From the NCBI RefSeq assembly GCF_014836635.1, contig NZ_JACSQL010000002.1, positions 1 to 64,000 on the forward strand: 64,000 nucleotides of DNA, read 5' to 3'. Shown here piece by piece: positions 19,562 through 26,426 of the stretch (the stretch's first letter is position 1; each line of letters begins with the position of its first letter). The notes beneath the pieces are model-generated. The model was given only the letters and a program-made list of their open reading frames with translations, did not search any database and was not told the origin of the DNA. Both the position numbers and the translations under genes were made by a program. Source of the stretch: Paenibacillus gallinarum (GTDB lineage: Bacteria; Bacillota; Bacilli; Paenibacillales; Paenibacillaceae).

Positions 19562-21739
19562 ATGGGCATAGAGCAATTACTGGAGAAGGCTGGAGCCTAT
19601 ATAAAAGAACCTGAGCTTATCCTGATCCGTGAGGCTTATGACTTTGCTGAAGAAGCCCATCACGGACAGACGCGCAAATCAGGTGAACCGTATATATTGC
19701 ATCCGCTGGCGGTGGCAGACATCGTGGTGAATATGCAGATGGACAGCATATCAATTATTGCTGCCCTGCTTCATGATGTTGTAGAAGATACTACAGTTCC
19801 TCTGGATGAAATCAGAAAGAAATTTGGCGAGACGTGTGCCATGCTAGTCGATGGATTAACTAAGCTGGAACGAATTAAGTTCCGTTCGAAGGAAGAACAG
19901 CAAAACGAGAACTATCGTAAGATGTTTATCGCCATGGCGCAAGATATCCGTGTTATTGTGATTAAACTAGCGGATCGTCTTCATAATATGCGTACTCTTA
20001 AATATCAGTCAGAAGAAAGCCAACGTCGTATTTCATATGAGACATTGGAAATTTTCTGTCCTATTGCTAATCGGTTAGGTATTTCTGCGATTAAATGGGA
20101 GATGGAAGATATCGCTTTGAGATATCTGAACCCGCAGCAATATTACCGGATTGCAAACCTGATGCATAAGAAACGGGCAGAGCGTGAGCTCTATATTGAT
20201 AACGTTATTGACCGAATCAATGAGAAATTGGGAGAAATGGGGATTCAAGCGGATCTTTCAGGAAGACCCAAACATATCTACAGTGTTTATAAGAAAATGA
20301 CGACAAAGAACAAGCAGTTTAATGAGATTTATGATCTGCTTGCTATTCGTATTATCGTTGATAATATTAAGGACTGTTATGCAACCTTAGGCATTATCCA
20401 TACGTTATGGAAGCCGATGCCAGGCAGATTTAAAGATTATATTGCGATGCCAAAAGCGAATATGTACCAGTCCCTTCATACAACGGTTGTTGGACCAAAT
20501 GGTGAGCCTACGGAGGTTCAAATTCGTACTTGGGATATGCACCGTACTGCTGAATTTGGTATTGCTGCGCACTGGGCTTACAAAGAAGGCGGAACGAGTA
20601 ATCTTGAAGACAGCATCACTTTCTTCCGGGAAATTCTTGAATTGCAAAATGAAGCAAAAGATGCCTCTGAATTCGTTGAATCTCTTAAAATGGATTTCTT
20701 CTCTGATCTGGTGTTTGTTTTTACGCCAAAAGGAGAAGTCATTGAGCTTCCGGCAGGATCGGTACCGCTGGACTTTGCTTACCGGATCCATACAGAGGTC
20801 GGTAATCGAACCATTGGAGCAAAAGTGAACGGTCGGATTGTTCCGCTGGATTATCAGCTGAAAACCGGGGATATCGTTGAGATTTTGACTTCCAAGCATT
20901 CTTATGGTCCGAGCCGAGATTGGCTGAAAATTGCGCAGTCTTCTCATGCGCGCAGCAAAATCAAGCAATGGTATAAGAAAGAAAAACGGGAAGAAAACGT
21001 TGAAAAAGGCCGAGAGAGCCTAGAGCGTGAAATGAAACGCCTTAGTCTTGAACCTTCTCAGTGGCTGACAGACGACAAACTTCAAGAAGTAGCTAAGCGT
21101 TTTGCTTTTAATGATATTGATGATATGTTATGTGCGATCGGATTTAGCGGCATTACAGCATCTCAAATCGTTACACGTCTTACTGAAAAACTCCGTAAGG
21201 AGCAAGAAGAAACGAATCTTCTGGAACTAACTACGGAACGGAAAGATATCAAAGTAGCACCTGAACGCAAAGTACAGCATACCAATGGTGTTCGCGTGAA
21301 GGGAATTGACAATTTACTCGTACGCTTTGCCAGATGTTGTAATCCTGTACCTGGAGACGAAATTGTCGGCTATGTTACGCGCGGACGAGGTGTGTCTGTG
21401 CATAGAACGGACTGCCCTAACCTGCCGTCTGTCGATGGACAAGAGGAAGAAGCAGCCCGCGTGATTGAAGTGGAGTGGGAAATCGAAAGCGAAACAGCAA
21501 ACTACAGTGTCGATATTGAAATAACAGGACATGATCGGAATGGTTTGCTTAATGAGGTGCTTCAGGCTGTCTCTGAAAGCAAGACGAATATTTCCGCTGT
21601 TACAGGCAGAACAGATAAGAACAAACTGGCTCAAGTGCATATGACGATTCTCATTCGGAATACAGATCATCTGCAGTCTGTTGTGGAGAAGATCAAACGA
21701 GTGAAGGACGTATATAGCGTACATCGAATTATGCAATAG
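19562..21739 (+). CDS. relA: Bifunctional (p)ppGpp synthetase/hydrolase RelA
   Basis: Rel makes (p)ppGpp on starved ribosomes and degrades it. Both activities look intact. The hydrolase HD site is LLHDVVEDT (His72-Asp73) with His47 in YILHPLAVA, and the synthetase has GRPKHIYSVYKKM and GRFKDYIAMPKANMYQSLH. TGS (LVFVFTPKGEVIELPAGSVP), zinc-finger (FARCCNPVPGDEIVGYVTRG) and ACT domains follow. The 725-aa length is normal. The start ATG at 19562 has only a weak, distant ribosome site (AAAGGA about 15 nt upstream), which may limit expression. dtd follows after 26 bp. Confidence 0.97.
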   Translation: MGIEQLLEKAGAYIKEPELILIREAYDFAEEAHHGQTRKSGEPYILHPLAVADIVVNMQMDSISIIAALLHDVVEDTTVPLDEIRKKFGETCAMLVDGLTKLERIKFRSKEEQQNENYRKMFIAMAQDIRVIVIKLADRLHNMRTLKYQSEESQRRISYETLEIFCPIANRLGISAIKWEMEDIALRYLNPQQYYRIANLMHKKRAERELYIDNVIDRINEKLGEMGIQADLSGRPKHIYSVYKKMTTKNKQFNEIYDLLAIRIIVDNIKDCYATLGIIHTLWKPMPGRFKDYIAMPKANMYQSLHTTVVGPNGEPTEVQIRTWDMHRTAEFGIAAHWAYKEGGTSNLEDSITFFREILELQNEAKDASEFVESLKMDFFSDLVFVFTPKGEVIELPAGSVPLDFAYRIHTEVGNRTIGAKVNGRIVPLDYQLKTGDIVEILTSKHSYGPSRDWLKIAQSSHARSKIKQWYKKEKREENVEKGRESLEREMKRLSLEPSQWLTDDKLQEVAKRFAFNDIDDMLCAIGFSGITASQIVTRLTEKLRKEQEETNLLELTTERKDIKVAPERKVQHTNGVRVKGIDNLLVRFARCCNPVPGDEIVGYVTRGRGVSVHRTDCPNLPSVDGQEEEAARVIEVEWEIESETANYSVDIEITGHDRNGLLNEVLQAVSESKTNISAVTGRTDKNKLAQVHMTILIRNTDHLQSVVEKIKRVKDVYSVHRIMQ

Positions 21740-21765
21740 GCTGTAAGGTAAGGGGTATGTAAATA

Positions 21766-22209
21766 GTGAAAGTGATTATCCAGCGTTGCAGCAGCGCTAA
21801 AGTTACGGTGGACAACGACATTATCGGCCAAATCGGTCAAGGACTTATGCTTCTTGTGGGTGTTACTCATGAAGATGAGGAGAAAGATGCAGATTATTTG
21901 GCTGAGAAGATTGCGGGTCTGCGTATTTTTGAAGATGAATCCGGTAAAATGAATCACAGTGTTCTTGATGTACAAGGGGCTATTTTATCGGTATCCCAAT
22001 TTACGCTATACGCAGATACACGCAAAGGAAAAAGACCAAACTTTATGGCTGCCGCGAAGCCAGATGTAGCTGAACCATTGTATGAATACTTTAACGAGCA
22101 GTTAAGAAAAAAAGGGCTGCGAGTGGAGACCGGGAAGTTTGGAGCCATGATGGATGTGTCGCTCACAAACGATGGCCCTGTTACCTTGATCCTTGAAAGT
22201 AAAGTGTGA
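21766..22209 (+). CDS. dtd: D-aminoacyl-tRNA deacylase
   Basis: DTD hydrolyses D-amino acids (and misloaded glycine) from tRNA, a chirality check in translation. The 147-aa protein has the two signature motifs, [10 protein letters not shown] and the Gly-cisPro loop NDGPVTLI. The start is GTG 21766, about 9 nt after AAGGTAAGGGG. It is co-transcribed with relA, an order conserved in Bacillota. Confidence 0.97.
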   Translation: MKVIIQRCSSAKVTVDNDIIGQIGQGLMLLVGVTHEDEEKDADYLAEKIAGLRIFEDESGKMNHSVLDVQGAILSVSQFTLYADTRKGKRPNFMAAAKPDVAEPLYEYFNEQLRKKGLRVETGKFGAMMDVSLTNDGPVTLILESKV

Positions 22210-22318
22210 GAATGCTTTGGAAGTTTGTTTAAGAAAAGACCCTGACTAATAATAAAAGGACCCGGACATAATAGGAGATATAACCGAAATGATCCGTCAA
22301 AAAGAAGGTGCTTTTATT

Positions 22319-22486
22319 ATGCGTCAATCTTTTAAACAAGCGAACATGAGTTACTCATCTTTACTTCTGCCGAGTAGTGTTTCGGAAGCGATGCACCTTG
22401 CCAGGCAGGCATCGAGCAATCTACCGGCTATTTTTGAAACAAGACAATTGGATAAACCGGCAAGGGAAAATATGCCTCGCCCATAA
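22319..22486 (+). CDS. Possible small protein, 55 aa
   Basis: A short frame beginning MRQSFKQANMSYSSLLLP and ending ENMPRP just 8 bp before a strong terminator. AGAAGGTG lies about 9 nt before ATG 22319. An in-frame ATG at 22289 with AGGAGA about 9 nt upstream is the alternative start (65 aa). I recognise no family, and there is no transmembrane segment or cysteine. The terminator placement supports a real transcript end, but this could simply be the dtd 3' region. Confidence 0.35.
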   Translation: MRQSFKQANMSYSSLLLPSSVSEAMHLARQASSNLPAIFETRQLDKPARENMPRP

Positions 22487-22494
22487 AAGTTATT

Positions 22495-22550
22495 GCGATC
22501 CTCCTGATTGGCTGATTAATCTCAGTCAAACAAGGGGGATCGCTTTTTTT
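22495..22550 (+). terminator. Terminator
   Basis: Stem GCGATCCTCC (22495-22504) / GGGGGATCGC (22534-22543), one wobble pair, followed by seven T. It ends the relA-dtd unit or the small ORF before it. Confidence 0.88.
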
Positions 22551-22597
22551 GATGCATCGTTATGAAGAGAACAATATCAAGTATTTTTACCTTTTAT

Positions 22598-22623
22598 GTT
22601 ATAAACACCCCATAGCAGGGTAA
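22598..22623 (+). promoter_or_regulatory. Sigma-B-like promoter for the stress pair
   Basis: GTTATA (22598-22603), 14-nt spacer, GGGTAA (22618-22623). It resembles the general-stress sigma-B consensus (GTTTAA, N13-15, GGGTAT) and precedes a PfpI-type stress gene by 42 bp. The KGG gene at 59.4 kb has a similar N14 element. Whether this organism has sigma-B is not visible here. Confidence 0.4.
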
Positions 22624-22664
22624 TTACATCTCGAGGCATATTAGCCAGAAAGGAGACGATATCG

Positions 22665-23171
22665 ATGAGTAAAATCGCATTTTTATTAGCAGACCAATTT
22701 GAGGATTCCGAGATGAAGGTACCTTACGATGAGGTGAAAAAAGCAGGACACGAAGTCGTTATTGTCGGACTTGAAGCAGGTAAGACAGTTAAAGGGAAAC
22801 AAGAGAAAGCAGAATATAAAGTTGACAAAGCAATTGCAGATGTTAAAGCAAGTGACTTTGATGGTGTAGTTATTCCAGGCGGTTCTTCTCCAGAAGCCCT
22901 GCGTGGCAATGAAGACATATTGAATTTTGTAAAAGAAGTAAATAAATCAAAAAAACCAATCGCAGCGATCTGCCATGGTCCACAAATTTTAGCGAGTGCG
23001 GAGCTGTTGTCCGGTCGGACGATTACTTCCTATCCACCGCTGAAAGACGACATGGTTAATGCGGGCTCTACATTCGTGGACAAAGAAGTAGTCGTTGATG
23101 GTAACTTCATTACTTCCCGTACACCGGAAGATGAACCAGCATTTGTTCGTGAAATTCTAAAAGCAATATAA
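22665..23171 (+). CDS. DJ-1/PfpI family protein (general stress protein 18-like)
   Basis: A 168-aa class I glutamine-amidotransferase-fold protein. The nucleophile elbow AAICHGPQ supplies Cys (about 103) and His, and Glu in FEDSE (about 13-16) completes the usual PfpI/DJ-1 site; VVIPGGSSPEALR is also typical. B. subtilis YfkM (general stress protein 18) is the closest type I recall. Roles proposed for the family include protease/chaperone and deglycase activity, so the exact reaction is open. GAAAGGAG precedes the ATG. It is followed 49 bp later by the next gene, probably in one unit. Confidence 0.9.
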   Translation: MSKIAFLLADQFEDSEMKVPYDEVKKAGHEVVIVGLEAGKTVKGKQEKAEYKVDKAIADVKASDFDGVVIPGGSSPEALRGNEDILNFVKEVNKSKKPIAAICHGPQILASAELLSGRTITSYPPLKDDMVNAGSTFVDKEVVVDGNFITSRTPEDEPAFVREILKAI

Positions 23172-23220
23172 TTAGATATGTCACTTTACCTGGATACATC
23201 ACTTTAAAGGAGGGTTTGTC

Positions 23221-23667
23221 ATGTCAAAGAGGATACAAGCATATTTTAGAACGGAAAATGAGGCAGAAGGGGCAAGAACTTCACTACAGGTCTATGCGAC
23301 AGAACAGCTTGAGGTGGGTGAATTAGAGTCCGGAGTAGGAAGGGAAAAACATATCCTGCTCCCCTTCGTACCGAATAACGGAGGTTCGGGCACTGCAAGT
23401 GGAACTGGAGGAGTTGGGGTAGCAGGTACAGGATCAGCTCAAGGGGTTCCCATAGTACCTGTTATTACAAATGATGATCGTGGGGAAGTGGCTTCTGCTG
23501 ATATTAACGGCAACCGGGAAGGCGGTATTCTAAATGCGGAGGATGTATCATCAGCGGATCATGACGACCTCCGATATGTACTTTCTTGTAAGGTGAAAGA
23601 TGATGAATATAATGATGTGGTGAACAAAATTCGTCAGAACGGCGGTTTTGTAGAAACATTTGAATAA
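23221..23667 (+). CDS. Unknown 148-aa protein with Gly-rich linker
   Basis: No confident family. The N-terminal block KRIQAYFRTENEAEGARTSL and C-terminal block CKVKDDEYNDVVNKIRQNGG look like the two halves of a small ferredoxin-like fold, as in YflT/GSP17M-type stress proteins. They are separated by a low-complexity Gly/Ser/Thr/Val segment (about 57-80). No signal peptide or transmembrane helix. AAAGGAGGG lies 6 nt before the ATG. It follows the PfpI gene closely and ends at a strong terminator, so it is likely part of the same stress unit. Confidence 0.7.
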   Translation: MSKRIQAYFRTENEAEGARTSLQVYATEQLEVGELESGVGREKHILLPFVPNNGGSGTASGTGGVGVAGTGSAQGVPIVPVITNDDRGEVASADINGNREGGILNAEDVSSADHDDLRYVLSCKVKDDEYNDVVNKIRQNGGFVETFE

Positions 23668-23680
23668 CTAATAATGAGTA

Positions 23681-23718
23681 AAAACAAGAGCTTTTCCCCA
23701 GGGGGAAGGGCTCTTGTT
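23681..23718 (+). terminator. Terminator after the PfpI pair
   Basis: Stem AAAACAAGAGC (23681-23691) / GCTCTTGTTTT (23710-23720) with inner C-run/G-run pairing. T-rich stem end. Confidence 0.85.
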
Positions 23719-23861
23719 TTGTTATGATATGTATAGGACTCGACAAAATAATTAAAGCGTTTTCATATTTGTAACATACTTGTAATATAAACAACATCTT
23801 TCGTTAATATCGGCTGTTTATAATAACAGCATGACCCCCTTTTTTAATATATTTTACTTTT

Positions 23862-23895
23862 AACCTACAAACCGTTTTTGTAGGTTTTTTTCTGT
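23862..23895 (+). terminator. Orphan terminator
   Basis: Perfect 10-bp stem AACCTACAAA (23862-23871) / TTTGTAGGTT (23877-23886) followed by a T tract. No gene lies between it and the previous terminator at 23.7 kb, so it may end a short non-coding transcript. Confidence 0.8.
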
Positions 23896-23976
23896 CTTTT
23901 TTTATTTGGTCTGCACAATCAGGTCATTTGAAATGGATATCTCTCACCTGTTGTGTAAATTTATGATGTGAAATGC

Positions 23977-24005
23977 TTGACTTTGATGTATGGGTTCATT
24001 ACAAT
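23977..24005 (+). promoter_or_regulatory. Promoter of the hisS-aspS operon
   Basis: TTGACT (23977-23982), 17-nt spacer, TACAAT (24000-24005), placing the transcript start about 20 nt before T-box stem I. Confidence 0.75.
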
Positions 24006-24030
24006 CGAACAATAATAGATAATATAAATG

Positions 24031-24368
24031 ATTCGATGACAGGACCAAGTACTCCGTGCCCCACATGCCTAGAGATGAATCCCTTTGGCTGGAAGGATTC
24101 TCATGATGACCGGACGAATGACTTCCTCGAGAACGAGTGGCGAAAGAAATATGGAATCCTAGATGGGTTCGTATATGTATGAGTAGCCATTACGCGCTGA
24201 CGAGCGTTACACGTTGAAGCGAATGAATGGCTAGTTTTTTTCATGCCTGTATAAAGGGTGTGTGCTAGTTCATCTTTCGAAATGTGGGTGGTACCACGGT
24301 AGATTCTTGCGATTCAGCAATCTCTCGTCCCTGTTTCAGTAATGAAACAGTGCGGGAGATTTTTTTGT
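24031..24368 (+). promoter_or_regulatory. T-box leader of hisS-aspS, specifier read as GAC (Asp)
   Basis: tRNA-sensing transcription attenuator. Stem I is closed by ATTCG/CGAGT (24031-24035 with 24134-24138), then AGGA/TCCT. The specifier loop has AGTA (24048-24051) on one side and GAAT-GAC-T on the other, above which TCCG pairs with CGGA. The distal arm is GAATCC/GGATTC. The specifier triplet is therefore GAC at 24120-24122, an Asp codon. The T-box sequence TGGGTGGTACCACG (24285-24298) carries the UGGU acceptor-binding bulge. The terminator stem CTGTTTCA/TGAAACAG ends in seven T (24360-24366). A TAGCCATT/AATGGCTA hairpin with its own T7 (24184-24241) sits between. Confidence 0.88.
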
Positions 24369-24406
24369 TGTATAAAGATTGATTAGGATATAGTGGAGGG
24401 ATGAAA

Positions 24407-25651
24407 ATGGCTTTTCAAAAACCGACAGGAACTCAGGATTTGTTACCAGGTGTCGTAGAAAAGTGGCAGTATGTCGAAGAGAAAGCAAGAGATCTCTGCA
24501 GACGGTTTAACTACCGCGAAATTCGTACTCCTATTTTTGAACAAACGAACTTGTTTGAACGCGGAGTAGGAGAAACAACGGATATTGTAGAGAAAGAAAT
24601 GTACACGTTCCGGGATAAAGGGGATCGCAGTATGACACTTCGCCCCGAAGGAACAGCGGGTGTCGTTCGTTCTTATGTAGAGAACAAGTTGTATGGAGAA
24701 CCGGATGTAACCAAATTGTATTACACCGGACCTATGTTCCGTTATGAGCGTCCACAAGCGGGCCGCCAGCGTCAATTTCACCAGTTTGGTGTTGAGGTGT
24801 TCGGAGCTGTAGATCCTGCAATTGATGCTGAGGTTATTGCGCTTGGATATCAGTTCTGTCGTGAACTTGGACTTCAGGGCGTTAGCGTAGAGCTAAACTC
24901 TGTAGGGAATGCAGAGAGCCGTGCTGCGTACCGTGAGACTTTGCTTAGCTTCCTTAATCCAATGAAAGATACCTTGTGTAAGGATTGTCAATCTCGGATG
25001 GAGCGTAACCCGCTTCGTGTGCTGGATTGCAAAGTGGATCAGGATAAATTTACAGATGCACCTTCTATTTTAGATAGTCTTAGTGAAGAGGAAATGACTC
25101 ATTTCAAAAAAGTGCAACAATTCTTGGATGAAATCGAGATTCCATATACACTCAATCACCGTTTAGTAAGAGGTTTAGATTATTACACTATGACGGCGTT
25201 TGAACTCAAAGCCGAAGGAATTGGGGCAATTGATACCATTGGCGGAGGCGGACGATATAACGGTCTTGTGGCTGGTATAGGAGGTCCAGATCAGCCAGGT
25301 ATTGGTTTTGGTATCGGACTGGAAAGAATCTTACTTATCCTTGATAAACAGGGAGTAGATTTGCAGGCGGTCAAACCACTTGATGTTTATTTTGTAGCTT
25401 TAGGTGAGGCTGCCGAACATGAAGTAGGAAAACAAATCTTTAAACTGCGTCAAGCAGGTTTCAGTGCAGAACGAGATTATTTGGGACGTAAAATGAAAGC
25501 TCAAATGAAATCTGCCGATCGCTTAAAAGCACGTTATACTGCAATTCTTGGTGATGACGAACTTGAGCGTGGAGAAATTGCGATCAAGTCGATGGAAAAC
25601 GGTGAGCAACAAGTTGTAAAACTAACAGATATCGAATCCGTATTACGTTAG
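24407..25651 (+). CDS. hisS: Histidyl-tRNA synthetase
   Basis: Class II synthetase charging tRNA-His. The 414-aa protein has motif 1 region YREIRTPIFEQTNLF, motif 2 FRYERPQAGRQRQFHQFGVE, histidine-specific block LVRGLDYYTMTAFE and motif 3 GIGFGIGLERILLIL, then the anticodon-binding domain. The start is ATG 24407, 6 nt after TGGAGGG; the ATG at 24401 touches the ribosome site. It is under the T-box leader upstream, and no terminator is visible between it and aspS, only the repeat array. Confidence 0.98.
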   Translation: MAFQKPTGTQDLLPGVVEKWQYVEEKARDLCRRFNYREIRTPIFEQTNLFERGVGETTDIVEKEMYTFRDKGDRSMTLRPEGTAGVVRSYVENKLYGEPDVTKLYYTGPMFRYERPQAGRQRQFHQFGVEVFGAVDPAIDAEVIALGYQFCRELGLQGVSVELNSVGNAESRAAYRETLLSFLNPMKDTLCKDCQSRMERNPLRVLDCKVDQDKFTDAPSILDSLSEEEMTHFKKVQQFLDEIEIPYTLNHRLVRGLDYYTMTAFELKAEGIGAIDTIGGGGRYNGLVAGIGGPDQPGIGFGIGLERILLILDKQGVDLQAVKPLDVYFVALGEAAEHEVGKQIFKLRQAGFSAERDYLGRKMKAQMKSADRLKARYTAILGDDELERGEIAIKSMENGEQQVVKLTDIESVLR

Positions 25652-25681
25652 AAGTTACAACAACTTAATATACAGCTCTAT

Positions 25682-26225
25682 GCGAAGCAGAGCAGAACAC
25701 GCCGAAGGCTAAGGGTCTAAATCACCTGCCTTTACTGCTCCAAGCGAAGCAGAGCAGAACACGCCGAAGGCTAAGGGTCTAGATCACTTGCCTTTACTGC
25801 TCTAAGCGAAGCAGAGCAGAACACGCCGAAGGCTAAAGGTCTAGATCACTTGCCCTTACTGCTCTAAGCGAAGCAGAGCAGAGCAGAACACGCCGAAGGC
25901 TAAGGGTCTAAATCACTTGCCTTTACTGCTCTAAGCGAAGCAGAGTAGAGTACGCCGAAGGCTAAGGGTCCAGATCACTTGCCCTTACTGCTCTAAGCGA
26001 AGCAGAGCAAATCACGCCGAAGGCTAAGGGCCTAAGTCACTTGCCTTTACTGCCCCAAGCGAAGCAGGACAGAATACGCCGAAGGCTAAAGGTCTGGCTC
26101 TACGCCCTTACTGCTCCAAGCGAAGCGGAGTAGAACACGCCGAAGGCTACAAGGGTTTAAACTCTTTAGATCTTATCGGCTTCGAGCGAAGCTAAGCAGT
26201 ATATCCGCCGAAGGCGTATTAGCGC
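25682..26225. repeat. Tandem array of nine about 62-bp hairpin repeats
   Basis: Units begin (at GCGAAGC) at 25682, 25744, 25806, 25868, 25935, 25997, 26059, 26120 and 26186. Five of the eight spacings are exactly 62 bp; the copy at 25868 has a 5-bp insertion (extra GAGCA). Each unit has CTGCTCT-N9-AGAGCAG, which folds as a hairpin, and ACGCCGAAGGCT, a mini-hairpin with GAA loop. A less conserved GGTCTAGATCACTTGCC segment follows. Some substitutions keep pairing (for example CTCC with GGAG near 26115-26125). Units are contiguous with no unique spacers, so this is not CRISPR. It lies inside the hisS-aspS operon with no terminator T-runs and no plausible coding frame. Confidence 0.92.
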
Positions 26226-26400
26226 ATGGAAGCTGCGACGGCGTATTTGCAAAGCAAGTACGCAAGGCAAGCAGCGACTCCTTCCGCAAACGTAAGTTTT
26301 TTCTACCATCCACTACCTGAGATCAGTTCGCTAGTTCCGGGTGTCCAGAGGGCAGCGCCCTCTGGGGTCCTCCCTGTCAGGGAGGATTTAGGTGGGTGCA
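26226..26400. repeat. Three-hairpin element adjoining the repeat array
   Basis: Three strong inverted repeats in series. The first is GCGTATTTGC/GCAAGTACGC within an outer GCTGC/GCAGC (about 26232-26275). The second is CCAGAGGGC-AGC-GCCCTCTGG (about 26344-26364). The third is TCCTCCCT-GTC-AGGGAGGA (about 26369-26387). This looks like a dispersed non-coding repeat family, which I could not confirm. It also creates an in-frame ATG (26226) that would give AspS a spurious extension. Confidence 0.75.
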
Positions 26401-26426
26401 TTATAACTATAAGGGAGCAATCACAA

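Noticed and set aside
23973-24182. 69-codon frame with a CPTC motif upstream of hisS
   Set aside because: It coincides with the promoter and T-box stem I (base pairing, AGTA loop, specifier), has no ribosome site, and starts within the -35 box.
25682-26225. CRISPR array
   Set aside because: Repeats are contiguous with diverged but homologous sequence throughout; there are no unique spacers and no cas genes.
26226-26426. N-terminal extension of AspS by 67 codons
   Set aside because: The stretch is made of the repeat element, unlike any AspS N-terminus; ATG 26427 has a proper ribosome site and the family start MKRSHYCG.
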